Assembly (NCBI GenBank): GCA_034770075.1
Contig: CM068386.1
Coordinates: 85,905,265-85,969,264 of the forward strand
Direction of reading: 5' to 3'
DNA length: 64,000 nt
DNA from: Aralia elata
Lineage: Eukaryota; Streptophyta; Magnoliopsida; Apiales; Araliaceae
Part shown: positions 58,432-64,000 of the stretch, piece by piece
Layout of the letters: every line of letters begins with the position of its first letter
Numbering within the stretch: the first letter of the stretch is position 1
Made by a program: the position numbers and the translations under genes
Notes under the pieces: generated by a model
Told to the model about the DNA's origin: nothing
The model's input: only the letters and a program-made list of their open reading frames with translations
The model's database searches: none

Positions 58432-60249
58432 TGTTAGGTTTGTATATAGCGCGAACATGCAATCAAATTACATAAATAGTGTGGAAGCGCGATATAACGG
58501 ATTTTAAAATTTTTCATACAAACCATCACCATGATCATCCATGTGCTCAATTATCAATTAAACGAAAGAGATAGAGATTTAAGAAATTATACCCTCGTAG
58601 AACCGTGCTTCCTCGGGTACAAGTTCACCTCCAAATCCTTCGCGTTCTCCTTGAATTCCACCGATGGGATTCCTTCCTTTGATCAATGTTAGCCACCCAA
58701 GTGTTTGGTCTCTAGAGGTGATCCACCAAGGAATAATAGTTATTCAAGATGATGGACGTTGGCAAAACCCTAGTTTCTATCTCTGTAGAAATTGCAAGTA
58801 CTCTCTCTCTCCAATTCTTATGGAAGAGTGTGTAACTGTCCAACAATCTAACTGTCTAACCCTAAATCATGATAAGACTCCTCTTATTTATAGATATAGG
58901 GAACCCTCCTAAACTATTTAGGATTAGGTTTTTATTTTAATTAAACTCATTTAATTAATTAAACTCCTAATCCAATTAGGAATTTATGAGAGAGTACTTC
59001 TATTAATTAATTCTCAATCCCTATTAGGAATTAAATAATAGTAATAATAATAATAAGGCTCCTCTTATTAATTTATATTTAATATTTCCAAAATATTAAA
59101 TAATAAATATTAACCTATTTAATTTATTCTATCTCCATAGATTAAATTAAATACACTTAACTTATTATTAAAATTATGTCATTTACTTCTTAAATAAATA
59201 TTTTTCTTTTGCGGTGTGACCCTTTAGGTTATCCATATTAAACCGGTTGTGAATAAATCAATTAGAACAATTCTAATCTTATTTAAATAAATAAATTAAA
59301 CTATTTAATTCATTTAAATAAATAATATTTATTCTACAATAAGGGTAAGCCCCCTTAGCGATCAACGACTTTTCAGATAGTATAGATTTCAACATTAATC
59401 ACAAAAGAACCTTTCAGTGAATAGTTACCGTACAATTCAATCCTTCTACCATACAATGTCCCAATTAAATATAAGACATGGAATTACTGTCAAGTCTTAT
59501 TTTATTTAATTATATGTATTTCGATTCTCTAATGAATAACTCTGATAATGCAAATTAGAAACTCCTTTCTAATTTCATTCTGCTTTGGCCAAAGACTTCT
59601 GAGTCGTCATTTATCGAATCACATAGGACATTCTCTCCTTTTACTAGAAGTGGTAGATTCTTTGTTGATCATTCACCTATCTCCATATATAACTTATTAT
59701 ACCCAATCATACACTTTGATATACCCTAAAGGTCTTAAGGGACATGTCAAAGTATAACTCATCATACACAAGATACTATGATGATCTCAAGTCCAAGGAT
59801 CACTTGTACTACTATCACTAGAGGAATTCCTATTGACAGGCGAGTAAAACTCCATTAGGTATTCCTTAGCGAGCCACGTCCAGTGAACTTATTCTCTAAT
59901 AAGCACTTACATACTTGCTTTAGTGTCTCCACACAAATGATTATGAGATCAATCATCCTCTACATAAGAGCAAGCAACGTATGTACTAATCTATCCGGAT
60001 TCACTAATCCCCTTTTTAGTAATCCATCGATTAGGAACGATTTTAGTTTGTGAGCTATCCAGAATTTAGATCTCATTAGCATGATCACCATCATGATTCT
60101 AAAAGCATTGCTCAAAACTATGGGTTTATCACATTTAATATAACTGCACCATGTAGATAATGCAAAATGCCTTTTAATAAACGAATAAGATTACAAAGTA
60201 TATGCTACATCATATCAAATATGATTGGCTTGTGTGCATACTACTTTCA
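58432..60249 (-). repeat. Right (5') LTR of the large copia element
   Basis: 1818 bp direct repeat of 51430-53247. The primer site sits one base inside its left edge. Most visible differences between the copies are C/T or G/A. Confidence 0.93.
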
Positions 60250-60274
60250 CTCCAGAGGTACTCCCTCGCATAGA

Positions 60275-60952
60275 TCATCGCACGGATGAGTAAATGAGGG
60301 CTCCCACATCAAACGATTTGCCATTGAGAATCCCAAATAGCAGTATAGCTCTCTCTCTTGTAACATCATTCTGATGCTTCGTAGGAAGCATACTTGCACA
60401 TATGAAGCTATACCACACCTTGGCGTAACAGTTGAGAGCAGTATGTGGGAAGTGGAGTTTCTGGGTAGTTCCGACTTTGGTAGTCCACTGTATACCCGAC
60501 TTGCACATCACTGAAATGAGCATATCCAAATCAATATCAGAACTCTGGTAGGCCAACCAGTCGGTACCATCTTCAGGGAATGTTTGCAGTCTATACAAAT
60601 TATTGATAGCTGTTTTATTATATCTCACTTCCTTGCCCCGCATATAAGATATTCCGTTCTGTGTTTCATGTGCGTTGGCATAAAATTCATGAACAATCGC
60701 CATCGGTGCTGGCATAGGTGATTCAATAAATAATGCCCAACCATGCCCGATAATTTGTCTCTTAATCATCCCATCTTCATCATTAGGCTTCAATCCTCTT
60801 TCCATAACAAAATTCTTTCCAAGCCAGACATCCAAATAATTGTGTTGAGCCGAAAGATTCATGAACCGATGAGTGTCCAACACATCCCTAGCCTCAATTT
60901 CCTCATCACTACTACTCGACGAGGACACCACACGAGCTCTCTTTGATGCCAT
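60275..60952 (-). pseudogene. Third (env-position) ORF of an Athila-like gypsy element, N-terminal part
   Basis: 225 codons: a basic, Ser-rich start (MASKRARVVSSSSSSDEE), then RFMNLSAQHNYLDVWLGKNF, FYANAHETQNGISYMRGKEV, NNLYRLQTFPEDGTDW and CYAKVWYSFICASMLPTKHQ. The layout FYAN...xRGKxV...IN matches the plant transposon/env-like domain encoded after pol in Athila-type elements. It stops with TGA after YSSVR, then continues in frame (SMRGSTSG) to the copia insertion and resumes at 51424. No membrane segment is seen in the part present. Confidence 0.7.
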
Positions 60953-61856
60953 TTAAGTATGTTTCACAATGTAAAAACTCAGCAATTACCACAGAAATCT
61001 AACAATGTAATCCAATATAGTATTCCCAAGTGCTAGCAATCTTCACTATACTGCAATTATATAAATAACCCAATTCAGCAAAAGCAGTTGAAAAGAAAAT
61101 ACCAGTACTTGGAACGTGGTCAGTGAAATCCTAATCGTGCACCAATTCTCCTGATATGTAGCAACTGTAGCGTCTGAACGTGCGAATAGTGGTGGATAGG
61201 TTGAGGTTATGGAGATAACTGACAGAAATTGTGGGGAAAAGTTAGGGTTTGAATTTGAATGTGGGTAGATTGTAGAAATGATTTGAAAGATGATAGAAAA
61301 GGGTTATGGATGAAAAAACAATAGTTGAATGGGAATTGAAATAAGAAGAGAAGGTTAGAGTTGAATGAATGAAGTTTGATTTGGATTAGAAATAGGAGAG
61401 TGGGGGAAGGAATTCGAAATTGGATCAGAATGGGAGTGTAAGTTCGAATGTCTGATAAGGAATATAAGTAGGGCACAATCGGGTCGGGTTAAAAAAATTT
61501 AGCAGCCAGGTCCGGATCGCGACGCGCCCACGCAGCTTGGTAGTATAAAAACGGCGCGCCTGTGCCGGTGTGGCAGAGAGCAAAAAAATTTTCTTCTGGA
61601 AGACTGCGTGCCCGCGCCATCCTGCTTTATAATCCCTACACGGTCGCGCTTCCCTGCATCTTGCTTTTGTTATTCTTTTTCCTCCTGGCTTCATGATAAC
61701 TAAATTGATAAGATGCAACCTGCAAATGCAACGTTCACATATTATACTCCTAAAACATTAATTTAACTACTCTAAAAAACACAAAATATACAAACAAATG
61801 GGTTGCCTCCCATTGAGCGCTTGATTTTAAGTCTTTCAGCCTGACTACTCTCTGTT
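60953..61856. other. Spacer between gypsy pol and the third ORF, with a GC-rich patch
   Basis: AT-rich, except 61495-61660, where CG-rich words (GACGCGCCCACGC, GGCGCGCCTGTGCC, GTGCCCGCGCC) recur at intervals of about 50 bp. The near-palindrome TGGGAGGCAACCCA (minus, about 61812-61799), just past pol, is a phrase I associate with Athila elements. Confidence 0.6.
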
Positions 61857-64000
61857 TCATTCCGGATTGAAGAGAATAACTGAGGATTTCTGGCGATCGT
61901 AAGCACCACCCCAATAATGCTTTAAGCGCTATCCGTTAACTTTGAATGGCTCATCCGACTTAGTTCTAGCTATCTCAATTGCACCATACGGGAGGACTAG
62001 TTGTATAATGTATGGGCCCGACCATCTTGATTTTAGCTTCCCAGGAAACAATCTCAGTCTAGAATTATATAGCAGCACAACTTGCCCCGGTTCAAACTTT
62101 CTTTGTATGATCTTTTGATCGTGCCATTTTTTAGTTTTCTCTTTGTAGATTCTGGCATTCTCATAGGCTTGCAAGCGGAATTCATCTAGTTCATTGACCT
62201 ATAACAGTCCCTTTTCGCCTGCAACTTGTAGATCAAAATTCAATTTCCTGATAGCCCAATATGCTTTATACTCAAGTTCAATTGGGAGATGACATGCTTT
62301 ACCGTACACAAGCTGGTATGGTGACATCCCAATCAGAGTTTTAAACGCAGTCCGGTAAGCCCAAAGAGCGTCATCTAACTTTAATGACCAATCCTTCCGA
62401 TTTGGATTCACCACCTTCTCAAGAATTCGTTTCACCTCTCTGTTTGAAACTTCTGCCTGGCCACTTGTTTGGGGATGGTAAGCGGTTGCAATTCTATGCT
62501 TAACTCCATATTTGGCTAAAAGAGTTGTGAAAAATTTGTTGCAAAAATGGTTCCCTTGGTCACTAATGATTGTCCTCGGTGTGCCAAATCTTGTAAATAT
62601 GTTCTTCTGGAGAAATTTCAACACCACCTTGGCATCATTCATTGGTAAAGCAACTACTTCTACCCATTTCGACACGTAATCCACTGCCAGTAGAATGTAT
62701 TCATTGTTAAAGGATTTTGGGAAAGGACCCATAAAATCAATACCTCAAATATCAAAAATTTCAACTTCTAAGATCATGTTTAAGGGCATGTCATTACGTT
62801 TTGATATGTTACCCATCCTTTGGCATCTATCACATCTCTGTACGAATTGATGGGCATCCTTGAACAATGTTGGCCATTAAAATCCTACTTGTAAAACCTT
62901 GGCCGCTGTTTTCTCACCTCCATAGTGTCCTCTATATAACGAGTCATGACAATGATGTAAGATGCTATCTGTTTCACATTGAGGAATACACCGTCGTATA
63001 ATCTGATCTACGTACTGTTTGAATAAAAACAGCTCATCCCATATGTACCTCTTAATATCATGAAAAAACTTCTTCTTCTGCTGATTTGTCAAATTTGGGA
63101 GATAGACGTTACTCACTAAATAATTGACAAAATCTGCATACCATGGAATCTCTTAGTTTATTACTAACAATCGTTCATCTGGGAAGTATTCATTGATCAC
63201 TGTTTTATCATTCTTTGCATGTTCCTCGTTTTCCAACCTCGATAGATGATCCGCCACTTGATTTTCTGTCCCATTCCTATCCCGGATTTCCATGTCGAAT
63301 TCCTGGAGTAGAAGTATCCATCTAATTAACCTCGGCTTCGCATCTTTCTTCGAAATCAGATATCGTATAGCTGAGTGATTCGTGAACACCACCACTTTCG
63401 TTCCGATTAAGTATGAGCGAAATTTATCAAAAGCATACACTACCGCTAGCAACTCCTTCTCGGTAGTCGTGTAGTTGAGTTGGGCATCGGACAATGTTTT
63501 GCTAGCATAATAAATAGCGTGAAAAACCTTTTCCTTTCGTTGACCTAGAACAACCCCAATTGCACAGTCGCTAGCATCACACATTAACTCGAACGGCATT
63601 GACCAATTTGGTGCTACTATTACAGGCGCTGTGGTCAATTTCTTCTTCAACAATTAAAAAGCCGACAAACACTCATCGTTAAACTTGAATGTAACATCTT
63701 TCTCCAATAGACTGCATAAAGGCTTATAGATTTTAGAAAAGTCCTTTATGAATCTCTTATAAAACCCGGCATGTCCCAAAAAACTTCATAATCCTTTAAC
63801 TGTAGTTGGTGGAGGTAGATTTTCAATTGTCTCCAGTTTAGCTCGATCTACCTCTAACCCTTTTGATGACACCTTGTGCCCAAGAATGATCCCCTCTTGC
63901 ACCATAAAGTGGCATTTTTCCCAATTTAGCAGTAAATTGGTCTCCACGCATCTTTTTAAAACCAGGACTAGATTTTCCAAACAACTATCAAAAGAATCAC
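61857..64000 (-). pseudogene. Ty3/gypsy (Athila-like) pol: RT tail, RNase H, integrase; runs off the window
   Basis: One colinear minus-strand frame broken by point stops. RT tail 63980-63786 (NWEKCHFMVQEGIILGHKVS). RNase H 63653-63153 (PFELMCDASDCAIGVVLGQR, EKELLAVVYAFDKFRSYL, ADHLSRLE). Integrase zinc region 63116-62820 (HHCHDSLYRGHYGG, RCDRCQR). Integrase core 62732-62199 with D (AVDYVSKW), D (ISDQGNHF) and E (NREVKRILEK). C-terminal domain 62174-61857 (FEPGQVVLLYNSRL, SRWSGPYII, FKVNG, RLKHYWGG). Stops lie at about 63783, 63652, 63150, 62874, 62744, 62196 and 61929. RT catalytic residues lie outside the window. Confidence 0.88.

Larger units (their letters stand above)
51430..60249 (-). 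mobile_element. Ty1/copia element with two 1818-bp LTRs and a decayed interior
   Basis: LTRs 51430-53247 and 58432-60249 are equal in length, start TGTTAGGTTTG and end CTACTTTCA on the plus strand. By eye they differ at about a dozen positions. Target duplication CTCCA is at 51425-51429 and 60250-60254. Primer site TGGTATCAGAGCCTAACC (minus, 58430-58413) and purine tract AAGTGGGAGAT (minus, just before the left LTR) fix the orientation. Interior of about 5.2 kb has copia gag and pol remnants in the right order, full of stops. Confidence 0.93.

Noticed and set aside
60275..60952. Host gene for a nuclear protein
   Set aside because: It lies in order and strand after gypsy integrase and has the plant transposon/env-like layout, so it belongs to the element.

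Overview
The window is plant nuclear DNA, most likely from a eudicot. It is AT-rich, its genes are split by canonical GT-AG introns, and it is packed with plant transposons: Ty1/copia and Ty3/gypsy LTR elements, L1-type LINEs, hAT-like elements, PIF/Harbinger and Stowaway MITEs, and a probable SINE. The species cannot be fixed from sequence alone.

Two host genes are visible, both on the minus strand. At the left edge is the first coding exon of an organellar leucyl-tRNA synthetase (390-748); the rest of that gene lies outside the window. From 3746 to about 46870 lies one complete SEC24-type COPII coat gene. I could place 24 coding exons plus a 5' UTR exon. Every junction is GT-AG, the reading phase is continuous, and the coding length is 3090 nt (1029 residues). 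Exons make up about 7% of the span; much of the rest is identifiable transposon sequence.

The SEC24 introns hold layered insertions. Intron 22 (7354-15982) has a three-deep stack: a hAT-like element with an 8-bp target duplication, a gag-deleted copia element inside its first bases, and a 2.2-kb solo LTR inside the first bases of that copia LTR. Intron 20 holds a very young, internally deleted copia element (18450-21528). Intron 2 holds an old LINE cut by a hAT-like element that is itself cut by another. Intron 2 also carries a second hAT element, a Harbinger MITE and a patch that resembles mitochondrial DNA. Introns 6, 8, 12 and 24 carry further hAT and LINE remnants.

From 46.9 kb to the right edge I see no host gene, only repeats. 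They are a promoter-like LTR region, a perfect solo LTR (47789-49113, 5-bp duplication), a MITE, a 76-bp tandem array, and a copia element with two 1818-bp LTRs (51430-60249). That copia element sits inside the third ORF of an Athila-like gypsy element, whose pol occupies 61857-64000 and runs off the edge.

Three patterns stand out. Several unrelated LTR elements carry GC-rich palindromic or tandem arrays, and three of these sit just upstream of a TATA box. hAT-like elements share similar ends but each has its own subterminal repeat word. One copia element has nearly identical LTRs around a long-dead coding region, which suggests it was copied by borrowed enzymes.
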